Below, piece by piece: positions 45,770 through 53,650 of a stretch of 64,000 nt of DNA. Position 1 is the first letter of the stretch. Each line of letters begins with the position of its first letter. The notes beneath the pieces were generated by a model that was not told where the DNA came from, did not search any database, and worked only from the letters and a program-made list of their open reading frames with translations. The translations under genes and the position numbers were made by a program. Source of the DNA: CAVZBW01 sp963778465 (lineage in GTDB: Bacteria > Actinomycetota > Acidimicrobiia > Acidimicrobiales > RAAP-2); contig CAVZUK010000005.1 of NCBI GenBank assembly GCA_963778465.1, forward strand, positions 1 through 64,000, given 5' to 3'.

Positions 45770-47206
45770 TCAGGAGGCGGGACGTCGCAAGAGCTCGAGA
45801 TACTGCTCGGCCTCGGGGGAACCGTCGAGCCAGGCGTGGGCCGAGACGGGCGGGCGCGCCCGGTCGTCGCCGCGAATGCCGATGACCAGGTCCCGATCGA
45901 TGCCCCGCGAGGCCAACCAGCGCTGCCGGATCAGGGTGGTCTCGAGGCACGTCGCCGCGGAGCGGCGCAGCACGGCATGGACGACGGCGTCGCCCCGGGA
46001 CGTGCTGGCATTCGAGGCTGCAGGCGGGCTCGGAAGCTCGATGTCGTACAGGTTCCGGGTTGCCAGTTGGCGACGGACGATCCGGCGGCAGCGGGCGGCC
46101 CACCAGAGCAGGTCGGCGTGGATCAGAGCCGAGGCTCCCGCCCGGAGGGACCTTCGCCCCACGGCCAGCGGCGGCGCAGGGGGACGCCAACCGCTCGAGA
46201 GGGCCAGCCGCCGTGCGCGATGCCAGTCGAGCGTCGCCGGGGGACCCTCACGGCAGACCCGGACGAGACGGAGCGCATAGCCGCCGACCAGTCCTCCCTC
46301 CGGCCAACGCGGCGAGGCTTCCGAGGCATCCTGCAGCGGAGCGCTCGGCAGACCGAGTTGACGGAGGCGAGCGAGCCGAGAGAGGTACCAACGCATGTAG
46401 GGCGCCGACGGGAAGACGACCCGTGCCCCGAACCCGAGTCGCTCACGCCAGGAAAGCTCCGTGGCTCCCAGCATCCGGCGCGCCGCCCGTCTCGAGCCGG
46501 GGCTTCCCGCGTCCATGGTCTCGAGCCACGCGGTGGGCGAGGCCGCGGTGGGGATCGCCAGGCGCTGGGCCAGGGCCGCCCCCGATGGCACGAGCCGGAT
46601 GCCGACCCGGAAGGCATCGGTTGCGTCGACACGGTCCGCAAGGCGTGCCGCGGCGCGCCAGGCTTCGTCGTCCAGCCTCGTGGTTGCCCTCGCCAGATCC
46701 TCTCGTGTGCGCGCGTCACCCTCCCTCCACGCGTGGAGGGTCGCCAGCAGGCAGCAGCCTGCGGGCCCGGGTATCGGCACCGGAAGGTCGCCGACGGTCA
46801 GGGCCGCCCGCTCCCCCCAGAGCGCATCAAAGAGCGCGGCCCGCTGGATCACCCCGTGAAAGCCGTGGTGCAGGTCGACGGAGATGGATTCTTCGCTGCG
46901 CAGTCGCCACGCCTGGCCGGGGGAGGCCCAACGGCCCGGCGCCAAGCCGCACTCTTGGCTCTCGTAGCCCAGACGGTCCAGCACCGACCCCGCCGCCTGC
47001 AAACGGTCGGTCGGCACGACGACGTCGATGTCCGAGTAGGCCCTCGCCCAGGGGGCGTCGGCGTAGAGGTGGAATGCGGCAGCCGGTCCCTTGATGAGGA
47101 GGACCGGGACCGATGCGGCCTGAAGGGCTGGCACCAAGCGGGTGAGCTCGAGGTCGAGGCGCAGGGTCCGAGCGGCCTGGACGACCGAGACCGCCCCGTC
47201 TTTCAT
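45770..47206 (-). CDS. Fusion of uncharacterised nucleotidyltransferase with lasso leader peptidase (B2)
   Basis: 478 residues from ATG 47206, which overlaps the HPr-kinase-like stop (ATGA). Residues 1-~330 are a nucleotidyltransferase of the kind found in lasso loci (PF14907-like): VLLIKGPAAAFHLYADAPWA, SDIDVVVPTDRLQAAG, SVDLHHGFHGVI. Residues ~345-478 are the transglutaminase-like B2 peptidase: VHAVLRRSAATCLETTLIRQ (Cys420), AHAWLDG (His457, Asp461). B2 cuts the leader of the precursor. I know of these as separate proteins, so the fusion is notable. Convergent with the sulfotransferase; ends 12 bases apart. Confidence 0.82.
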   Translation of the reverse strand: MKDGAVSVVQAARTLRLDLELTRLVPALQAASVPVLLIKGPAAAFHLYADAPWARAYSDIDVVVPTDRLQAAGSVLDRLGYESQECGLAPGRWASPGQAWRLRSEESISVDLHHGFHGVIQRAALFDALWGERAALTVGDLPVPIPGPAGCCLLATLHAWREGDARTREDLARATTRLDDEAWRAAARLADRVDATDAFRVGIRLVPSGAALAQRLAIPTAASPTAWLETMDAGSPGSRRAARRMLGATELSWRERLGFGARVVFPSAPYMRWYLSRLARLRQLGLPSAPLQDASEASPRWPEGGLVGGYALRLVRVCREGPPATLDWHRARRLALSSGWRPPAPPLAVGRRSLRAGASALIHADLLWWAARCRRIVRRQLATRNLYDIELPSPPAASNASTSRGDAVVHAVLRRSAATCLETTLIRQRWLASRGIDRDLVIGIRGDDRARPPVSAHAWLDGSPEAEQYLELLRRPAS

Positions 47207-48072
47207 GCGCGACCTCCGACGGGAATGCCGCCGTGCTCGGTGTCGTGGAGGGCGTCGAGCAGGGCGTCGGCGCTCGCCCCCGCCCGATCCCATACTCGCT
47301 CCCGTGTCAGTCGCCAAGCCGGCAGCGCCGCCAGGGACAACAGGACCAGGGGGTCGGATCGCAGGTCGGTCCGCAGCCGACACGACGCGAGGCGTGGAAG
47401 GAGTCGATCGGGCATGCGGCCGACCGAGGTCCGGTCGCCCCACTCGAGGAAGACCCAGCCGCCAAGGCGAACGCGGCAGGGTGGATGCTCGAAGCCGATG
47501 CGCCACCGGGTGCCGCCGCGCACCCGGTGGGCGCGGAGCGTGCGGTCGGGGGCGGGCATCCGTAGGTCGAGGCAGCTCGGGCCCGCGAACACCGTGTCGC
47601 CGTCGGTCACCGCGATGTCGTCCGCGAGTACGGTCGCCCCCCGGCTCAGGAGGAGCGAGAGCATCGTGCTCTTTCCCGCGCCCGCGGGGCCGACCAGCAT
47701 CCAGGCTCGTCGATCGTGCAGGAAGGCGCCGGCGTGGAACGCCTCTCGGCCGGCCCATCGCCCAAAGACGACCCCCACCCGCCCGAGGTAGGGGTGAGCG
47801 AGCTCGTCGGCCCCGATGCCTCTCCCCACGTAGGTCGCCATGCGCGCCCTGCGATCGAGGAGGACCGCCCTGCCGTCGCCGAGGGGGATCCGGGCGAGCT
47901 GCTCGTCGATTTGACGGGGACCCTTCTCCAGGTCGGTCGGGACCCGGTCCTCGCACCGCACGGTCACCTTCGGGTAGTCCGGGTCACGGGCCCGGGCCAG
48001 CCACGGCGACGCGGGAAGCCCGAGGAGGTCCAGCCCGTAGACACGGTGTCCCTGGGCGAGGTTCCCGGCCAA
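47203..48072 (-). CDS. HPr kinase-like protein (second copy)
   Basis: About 289 residues if started at TTG 48072; the frame is open to 48318 but the residues before GHRVYGLDLLGLPASPWLAR are Arg-rich and unlike protein. P-loop WMLVGPAGAGKSTMLSLLLS and the downstream GATVLADDIAVTDGDTVFAG (the HprK-like acidic segment) are present, and a LRLPAPDR-type turn follows. Its stop overlaps the start of the nucleotidyltransferase-B2 fusion, so both are one operon. Role: peptide phosphorylation by analogy; it might equally act on another substrate. Confidence 0.72.
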   Translation of the reverse strand: MAGNLAQGHRVYGLDLLGLPASPWLARARDPDYPKVTVRCEDRVPTDLEKGPRQIDEQLARIPLGDGRAVLLDRRARMATYVGRGIGADELAHPYLGRVGVVFGRWAGREAFHAGAFLHDRRAWMLVGPAGAGKSTMLSLLLSRGATVLADDIAVTDGDTVFAGPSCLDLRMPAPDRTLRAHRVRGGTRWRIGFEHPPCRVRLGGWVFLEWGDRTSVGRMPDRLLPRLASCRLRTDLRSDPLVLLSLAALPAWRLTRERVWDRAGASADALLDALHDTEHGGIPVGGRA

Positions 48073-48074
48073 GG

Positions 48075-48221
48075 TCAGCAGTCGCGGTCGTGGGCGCCCA
48101 CGGCGAAGCCTTGCGCGACCCCGGCGGCGTTCCGGCCGACCGTTGCGACGACGACCGACCTCGCCAGCATCGAGCGACCCGCCGCGACGCCTTTGGGGAA
48201 GATGTGACACGACGGTTGCAT
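48075..48221 (-). CDS. Possible small peptide upstream of the HPr-kinase-like gene
   Basis: A 48-residue ORF from ATG 48221 (MQPSCHIFPKGVAAGRSMLA, RSVVVATVGRNAAGVAQGFA, VGAHDRDC) with a GGTGGG or more distant GGGAGGG purine run upstream, ending two bases before the TTG chosen for the kinase-like gene. Gly/Val/Ala-rich with a Cys-terminal end. It has no YxxPxL motif and no acid at 7-9 from a Gly, so it is not an evident lasso precursor; it could be a leader peptide for translational coupling or chance. Confidence 0.3.
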   Translation of the reverse strand: MQPSCHIFPKGVAAGRSMLARSVVVATVGRNAAGVAQGFAVGAHDRDC

Positions 48222-48316
48222 GGATCCCACCAACCCTCCCTGACGACGCGAGGTGGCTCACTCCGATAGTGCGGTCCGATCGGTTAGGGTAGCCGCCGTC
48301 GGGAGGAGGGCCAGGC

Positions 48317-48481
48317 ATGGGTGACGGTCAATGCGGTGCCCGGGATGCCGGTCCTGGAGCGCCAGCCACCATCGCACTTCCTGAGCCCCGTCTCAGCGGT
48401 GGGGTGAGCGACAGCCGCAATTGCCCCAGCACCACGGTCTGTGTCGCCGGAGGCACCACCGTGTACACGGGACACCCGTAG
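48317..48481 (+). CDS. Unassigned 54-aa peptide with strong ribosome-binding site (candidate RiPP precursor)
   Basis: ATG 48317 follows GGGAGGAGGG (48301-48310) at ideal spacing, the best ribosome-binding site in this region. The peptide reads MGDGQCGARDAGPGAPATIA, LPEPRLSGGVSDSRNCPSTT, VCVAGGTTVYTGHP. PEPRL resembles the P-x-L end of the PqqD-recognised leader motif but lacks the Tyr; the C-terminal part has two Cys (CPSTTVC) and Thr/Val/Gly. It opens an operon with a nucleotidyltransferase, PqqD, HPr-kinase-like and two GT2 genes, so a precursor role fits. No homologue is recognised. A chance ORF with such a site is less likely but possible. Confidence 0.5.
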   Translation: MGDGQCGARDAGPGAPATIALPEPRLSGGVSDSRNCPSTTVCVAGGTTVYTGHP

Positions 48482-48527
48482 GCCGTACGACCGACCGCAG
48501 GCGAAGGAGCTCTCGCGGTCCGTGAGG

Positions 48528-49633
48528 ATGGCGGCGAACCCGGCGATCCTGCCCAGCCCGGAGCAGCGCTTGCTGCTGCAGGCGACGGTGCTGCCCCGAG
48601 AGGGCGCCCTCCGGGCCTGGACGGCGTGGCGGCAGGCTGGCGGCAATCTCGACGACCTGGACGCGGCGACCCAGGCCGTGCTGCCGGAGCTCTGCCGGCG
48701 ACTGCTCTCCTTCGGCGTGCGCGACTCGGACACGGGCAGGCTCAAGGGTGCTTACCGGCGGTGCTGGTACGAGAACCTGCACGTGATGCGTGTGGTCCGA
48801 CCGGCGCTCGAGATCCTGGTGGAGGCCGGGATCTCGACGATGCTGTGCAAGGGGGCTGCGCTCATCGTGGGTTACGGCCGCGACCCGGGGCGCGGCCGAT
48901 GGGCGATGTCGACGTCGTGGTGCCGCCGGACCAGGCCCGCCGTGCGCTCGAGCTGCTGACCGGCGCCGGGTACTCGCCGACGGGAGGCATCGAGCCCTTC
49001 GGGGCCCTGCGGGTGCGCCGGGCGCTCAACCTGGCCGGTCCCGGCTCGGTCGGTGGTCGCCTGGACCTGCACTGGTCGACACTGCCGGGACCGGACCCGG
49101 GCTCGGGCGTCTTCGATCGTGCGCGCACGGCGACCCTTCTCGGCGTCCCGACGGCCGTTCCCTCGCCGACCGACACCCTCCTCGGTGTGCTGGCCCACGG
49201 CACGAGCTTCGACGCGGAGCCGGTGCGCTGGGTGCTCGACGGGGCGTTCTGCCTCCAGACCTTCGGTGAGGCCGTGGATTGGGATCGCCTCGTCGTGCGT
49301 GCGCGGTACAACCGGCTTGGCCGGGCGCTGGCCGTTGCCCTGGGCGCGCTCCAAACCCAGTACGGCTCGGTGGTCCCCGACGGAGTGATCGACGCACTCG
49401 AGGCTTCGCCCACGACCCCGTTGGAGCGGGCCCTCTGGACCCTGCAGTGCCATCCGCTCCCTCGCGGCCAGCGCTGGCCCTACCTGCTCAACGAGTGGTT
49501 CCGCGCACGTCGGGAGGGGTATCCCGGTGGAGAGGCCGGGAGCTTCGTCGGCTTCGTCGCCGCCCGGGTCCAGGCCCAGGATCTCCCGGATCTCGTCGGC
49601 CGGATCCGGCGACACGAGGCCCCCTGGGTGTGA
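48528..49633 (+). pseudogene. Uncharacterised nucleotidyltransferase (lasso-associated type), one frameshift
   Basis: From ATG 48528 (MAANPAILPSPEQRLLLQAT) the first ~120 codons end in ISTMLCKGAALIVGYGRDPG, then near 48895 the frame shifts into RPMGDVDVVVPPDQARRALE, the DxD metal site of the family, and continues (LDLHWSTLPGPDPGSGVFDR, FDAEPVRWVLDGAFCLQTFG) to 49633. It has the same layout as the N-terminal half of the fusion at 45770-47206 (K-G-x-A...GD/SDIDVVVP). A single base insertion/deletion explains it. The reaction of these proteins is unknown; nucleotidylation of a peptide is a guess. Confidence 0.72.
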
Positions 49634-49778
49634 GCACCCGGAGGTGTGGTTTCGGCCGAGCAAAAGCGGAACCGAGAGCAGCCGGGGCTCTACACTGAGC
49701 GGCTAACCCGTCCGCCAGGATCGATGTGGTTGAGCAAATGAGCACGGCAGCGCGACTCGATAGGGGCAGTGCACCAGC

Positions 49779-50279
49779 ATGAATGATGGCCCCATCGATG
49801 ACCTGCGCCTGGAGCTCGACAGTCCGAGGGCGATCGCGCAGGTCATCGACGACGAGGTCGTCGCCATCAATCTCCAGACCGGGACCTACTACAGCCTGCG
49901 GGGCTCGGCGGCGGCTATCTGGGGCCTGTTGCTCCAAGGGCACTCGGTCGCAGGCGTCGCCGACCGACTGGGCCCGCTCTTCGCGGCCGAGCCCGAGGCG
50001 ATCCGCATCGAGACGGAGAGGTTCGTGGCCGAGTTGGTCGCCGAGAGCCTGGTGCGCCCGGTGGCCGGACCCGGAGGGGGTGCCATCGAAGCTGGTGTCG
50101 ACGGGTTCGACGGCGACCCCGTTCCGGACGAAGCGGACGGCCCCGGCAGGATCGATTTCGACCCGCCCTGCTTGGAGCGCTTCACCGACATGGAGGACCT
50201 GCTCATGTTCGATCCCGTGCACGACGTGAGCGGCGAGGGCTGGCCACACGTGGACGCGCCGGCGGACCGAGACGGCTGA
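49779..50279 (+). CDS. PqqD-family protein with acidic C-terminal tail
   Basis: 166 residues from ATG 49779. Residues ~8-95 are a PqqD/RRE domain: AIAQVIDDEVVAINLQTGTY, SLRGSAAAIWGLLLQGHSV, RFVAELVAESLVRP. It is followed by a Gly/Asp-rich linker and an end FTDMEDLLMFDPVHDVSGEG, WPHV, a conserved-looking tail (F/YTDMxDLLxxDPxHDVxxxGWP) that I recall from other PqqD proteins beside HprK-like genes. Unlike the 94-residue B1 protein it is longer and may recognise a different precursor, for example the 54-aa peptide. Confidence 0.75.
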   Translation: MNDGPIDDLRLELDSPRAIAQVIDDEVVAINLQTGTYYSLRGSAAAIWGLLLQGHSVAGVADRLGPLFAAEPEAIRIETERFVAELVAESLVRPVAGPGGGAIEAGVDGFDGDPVPDEADGPGRIDFDPPCLERFTDMEDLLMFDPVHDVSGEGWPHVDAPADRDG

Positions 50280-50391
50280 GATCGGCGAAGCGACGCCGAT
50301 AGAGAACGCGGAGCAGCTGCAGTGCCGCCTGGCGGACCTGCGACGCGCCTTCGACCACGCGACGACACGTCAGGAGGAGCTGCGGCACACC

Positions 50392-51360
50392 TTGCGGGTC
50401 TGCGATCTGACCATCTCGTTGCGGATCGCCGGCGGGGCCATGGACGCCGCGACGTGGCCCGCCCTTTCTCATCTCGAAGCGGCGCCCCAGCCGGGGGTCG
50501 AGCCGGACCTCTCCGTGCTCGTCTGGGAGGGCGAGGGCCGCTCACCCGGTGGTCCCGGGCGTCATCCGGATCCGCTCGGTGGGCCGGTCGTTCGCCCGAT
50601 CTACCGCACCCCGACCATGGTGCTGTGCGACGAGGCCGGCGGCGGGCTGAGCGCGGTCGACTTCGACGGCTCGGTGGCCACCCACTGCGTCGCCGACGCC
50701 GCTGGCGTGCCCGTCTGGGACCGGGGCTCGCCGCTGCGGCTGATCCTCAATTGGTGGCTGCAGCGCAGCGGGCTCCACATGGTGCACGCCGCGGCCGTGG
50801 GCACTCCCCGGGGGGTGGCCTTGCTCGGCGGCAAGGGAGGCTCGGGCAAGAGCACGACGGCCCTCGCCTGCCTGCGTGCGGGCCTCGAGTACCTCGGGGA
50901 CGACTACGTCCTCCTGGGAGGAGCGTCTCGGCGACATCGTGCGTTTCCCCTGTACCGTTCCGCCAAGCTGGAGGTGCGGCACTGGGGCGACCACGCCTGG
51001 CTCCTCCCCGATGCCGCCTTGGCCGATCCGGCGGACGAGAAGGTCCTCGGCTTCGTCGACCGTGACTACCTCGCAAGCCGGGCCGCCGGCCTGCCGGTGC
51101 GGGCCGTGGTGTTTCCGAGGGTGACCGACCGTGCGCATCCGAGTCTCGCCGAGATGTCGTCCGGCCCTGCGCTCCTCGCACTCGCTCCGTCCACGCTCCT
51201 GCAGCTGCGTGGAGGGGACGGCTCCGGCATGGAGGCGCTGAGCGGGCTGCTGCGCGACGTCCCGAGCTTCTCCCTGGAGCTCGGGAGGGACGTCGGCGCC
51301 GTGCCCGGGCTGCTGGGCCGGCTCCTCGACGACCTGAGGGAATCCCCCGATGGGCCCTGA
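50392..51360 (+). CDS. HPr kinase-like protein (third copy)
   Basis: 322 residues from TTG 50392; the frame stays open about 130 bases upstream (reading NAEQLQCRLADLRRAFDHAT...) and may be translated from an unusual start. P-loop VALLGGKGGSGKSTTALACL, then GLEYLGDDYVLLGG, the typical HprK-like DD motif. A substrate region (SAKLEVRHWGDHAWLLPDAA) follows. It lies between PqqD and the two GT2 genes. The class is seen in RiPP loci as a peptide kinase; function here is inferred. Confidence 0.75.
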   Translation: MRVCDLTISLRIAGGAMDAATWPALSHLEAAPQPGVEPDLSVLVWEGEGRSPGGPGRHPDPLGGPVVRPIYRTPTMVLCDEAGGGLSAVDFDGSVATHCVADAAGVPVWDRGSPLRLILNWWLQRSGLHMVHAAAVGTPRGVALLGGKGGSGKSTTALACLRAGLEYLGDDYVLLGGASRRHRAFPLYRSAKLEVRHWGDHAWLLPDAALADPADEKVLGFVDRDYLASRAAGLPVRAVVFPRVTDRAHPSLAEMSSGPALLALAPSTLLQLRGGDGSGMEALSGLLRDVPSFSLELGRDVGAVPGLLGRLLDDLRESPDGP

Positions 51361-51377
51361 TCGCATCCGGGGATCTC

Positions 51378-52067
51378 GTGAGCGTGGTCGTCCCCGTCCA
51401 CGACGGTGCGGCGTTCCTCCGGGAGGCCGTGGAGAGCGCGCAGAGGCAAGAAGGGTACGAGCCCGAGGTGGTGGTGGTCGACGACGGGTCGACCGATCGG
51501 AGCCGCGAGGTGGCGGCGGCGATCCCGGGCGTGCGCTGCCTGGTCCAGCCGCATGCCGGGCCCTCGGCGGCCCGCAACGCCGGTGTCGCCGCGTCCCGCG
51601 GCGAGTTCGTCGCCTTCCTCGACGCCGACGACCTGATGCCGCCCGCCAAGCTGTCGATCCAGGTGGGCTACCTCCGCGCCCACCCTGACGTGGGGTGCGT
51701 GCTCGGTCGCCAGGAGCTGCTGCTCGAGCCCGGCGTCAGGCCCCCGGACTGGGTGACCTCGCCACCGATGTTCGCCTACGGGGAGACGGACCCGGGACGG
51801 TACGGCCAGTTGCCACCCATGTCGATGGTGCTCCGTCGCAGCGTGTTCGACGAGGTTGGTCCCTTCGACACCCGGTTCACCCTGGGGGAGGACGTCGACT
51901 GGATCCTGCGCCTCCTCGAGCGGGGCATCGGGCTCGTCTCCCTCGACGACGTGGTCCTGATCCGGCGCTTGCACGGGCGCAATCTGACCTATGACACGGC
52001 CGGACTGCGCCAGAGCCTGTTCGCGGTGCTCAAGGCGAGGATCGATCGCCGACGGGCGAGCACGTGA
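51378..52067 (+). CDS. Family 2 glycosyltransferase
   Basis: 229 residues from GTG 51378, 17 bases after the kinase-like gene. GT-A motifs: MSVVVPVHDGAAFLREAVES, VVVVDDGSTDRSREVAA, AGPSAARNAGVAASRGEFVA, FLDADDLMPPAK (DxD), and TLGEDVDWILRLLERGIGL. It is compact, only the catalytic domain. In a RiPP operon the acceptor could be a Ser/Thr of a peptide or a later sugar. It overlaps the next gene (GTGA). Confidence 0.85.
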   Translation: MSVVVPVHDGAAFLREAVESAQRQEGYEPEVVVVDDGSTDRSREVAAAIPGVRCLVQPHAGPSAARNAGVAASRGEFVAFLDADDLMPPAKLSIQVGYLRAHPDVGCVLGRQELLLEPGVRPPDWVTSPPMFAYGETDPGRYGQLPPMSMVLRRSVFDEVGPFDTRFTLGEDVDWILRLLERGIGLVSLDDVVLIRRLHGRNLTYDTAGLRQSLFAVLKARIDRRRAST

Positions 52068-52756
52068 CGAGACCGCTGCTGAGCGTCGTCGTCCCCGCGT
52101 TCGACGCAGCCGCGTTCCTCGCAGAGGCGTTGACGAGCGTGCTCGTCCAGGGCTACGAGCCGTTCGAGCTGATCGTGGTCGACGACGGATCGACCGACGG
52201 TGGCCATGCCGTCGCCTCGGGGTTCGGCGAACTCGTGTCGGTGGTGCGCCAGGATCGCCGGGGTCCGGGCTCGGCCCGCAATCGCGGCGTCCGCGCTTCG
52301 AGCGGTGAGCTCGTCGCGTTCTTGGACGCCGACAACCGCTTCGCCGAGGGCGCCCTGGACCGGCTCGCCACGGTGCTCTTGGCGGACCCCGAAGTGGACA
52401 TCGCCTACGGGGCGATGCGGGAGTTCGTCTCCGACCCGGCACCCGGCCCCGGGGAGCCGGCGATGCGTCCGCCGGCGACCACGGGACCGGTCCGCCTCCC
52501 CGGGAGCTTCGTGGCCCGTCGGTCGGCGTTGGATCGGATCGGGCCCTTTGCCGAGCATCTGCGTCGAGGTGAGGTGGTGGACTGGATGGCGCGAGCGGAC
52601 GAGCTGGATCTGTGCTGGCGCCCCGTCCCCGCCGTCGTCCTCCTGCGGCGCCTCCACGGAGGCAACAACGGGCTCCGGGAGCTCGGGCGCCAGGACGAGT
52701 ACCTCCACGTCATCAAGGCCGCCCTCGACCGTCGTCGAGGCATGCGGTCCGGCTGA
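52064..52756 (+). CDS. Family 2 glycosyltransferase
   Basis: 230 residues from GTG 52064 (stop/start overlap). It is a paralogue of the preceding gene: LLSVVVPAFDAAAFLAEALT, LIVVDDGSTDGGHAVAS, GPGSARNRGVRASSGELVAF, LDADNRFAEG and EVVDWMARADELDLCWRPVP. The DAD is the metal-binding motif. Two similar transferases in a row suggest sequential addition of sugars. Last gene of the plus-strand block; convergent with purU. Confidence 0.85.
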   Translation: MTRPLLSVVVPAFDAAAFLAEALTSVLVQGYEPFELIVVDDGSTDGGHAVASGFGELVSVVRQDRRGPGSARNRGVRASSGELVAFLDADNRFAEGALDRLATVLLADPEVDIAYGAMREFVSDPAPGPGEPAMRPPATTGPVRLPGSFVARRSALDRIGPFAEHLRRGEVVDWMARADELDLCWRPVPAVVLLRRLHGGNNGLRELGRQDEYLHVIKAALDRRRGMRSG

Positions 52757-52777
52757 TCGCGCCGGCCCCTCCGGCGG

Positions 52778-53650
52778 TCAGCGAAAGATGACGGTCCGGC
52801 CGCCGTTGATCACGACCCGATGCTGGAGGTGCCAGGTGACGGCGCGGGCCAGCGCCACGCACTCGAGGTCGCGCCCCACCGCGGCGAGCTCGTCGGGGGA
52901 TTGCGAGTGGTCGACCCGGGCGACCTCCTGCTCGATGATGGGGCCCTCGTCGAGCTGCGAGGTGACGTAGTGCGCGGTGGCGCCGATGAGCTTGACGCCC
53001 CGCTCGTAGGCCTGGTGGTAGGGGCGGGCCCCCTTGAAGCTCGGGAGGAACGAGTGGTGGATGTTGATGGCGCGCCCACCCAGCAGCTCGACGGTCGGCG
53101 GAGACAGGATCTGCATGTAGCGCGCCAGGATCACGAGGTCGACCCCGAGCTCCTCCACCATGGCGCGCAACTTGGCCTCCTGGGCTTCCCGGATGTCGCG
53201 ATGGACGGGCAGGTGGCGGAACTCGACACCGTAGGAGCGGGTGAGCGCCTCGAAGTCTCGATGGTTCGAGACCACCGCCGCGATCTCGGCCGGCAACGAA
53301 CCGCTCTGGTGACGATAGAGGAGATCGTTGAGGCAGTGGCCGAGCTTGCTCACGAGGATGACGATCGTGGGTCGGGCCTGGGCGTCGTGCACGCCGACGG
53401 ACATCTCGAAGCTCCGAGCCAGCGGCTCTATCTCCCGGCGGAGCCCCTCGGGCCGCACCGCGTCGGGAAGGTCGATCTGCAGCCGCATGAAGAATTGTCG
53501 GCCCACCGGGTCCACGTACTGCTGGCTCTCCAAGATGTTGACCCCGCGATCGGCGAGGAATCCGGAGACCGCGTGGATGATCCCGACCCGGTCGGGGCAC
53601 CGCAGGACCACGATGGCCTCTCGTGTCGGAGCGGGATCGTCACGGCTCAT
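52778..53650 (-). CDS. purU: Formyltetrahydrofolate deformylase
   Basis: 290 residues from ATG 53650. An N-terminal ACT domain (VVLRCPDRVGIIHAVSGFLA) precedes the hydrolase domain with INIHHSFLPSFKGARPYHQA, GVKLIGATAHYVTSQLDEGP and the catalytic Asn-His-Asp set (N/H in NIHHSFLPSF; D in QLDEGPII). It releases formate and THF from 10-formyl-THF to balance C1 pools. Its start overlaps the sensor-kinase end by 11 bases. Confidence 0.93.
   Translation of the reverse strand: MSRDDPAPTREAIVVLRCPDRVGIIHAVSGFLADRGVNILESQQYVDPVGRQFFMRLQIDLPDAVRPEGLRREIEPLARSFEMSVGVHDAQARPTIVILVSKLGHCLNDLLYRHQSGSLPAEIAAVVSNHRDFEALTRSYGVEFRHLPVHRDIREAQEAKLRAMVEELGVDLVILARYMQILSPPTVELLGGRAINIHHSFLPSFKGARPYHQAYERGVKLIGATAHYVTSQLDEGPIIEQEVARVDHSQSPDELAAVGRDLECVALARAVTWHLQHRVVINGGRTVIFR

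Noticed and set aside
45836..47791. A 651-codon open frame on the plus strand
   Set aside because: It is antisense to the nucleotidyltransferase-B2 fusion and the kinase-like gene, both of which have clear motifs; its translation is low complexity.
48317..48481. Reading the 54-aa peptide as a lasso precursor
   Set aside because: The leader lacks the Tyr of YxxPxL, no Thr at -2 precedes a Gly core, and no Asp/Glu is at position 7-9 of a plausible core; kept only as an unassigned RiPP candidate.
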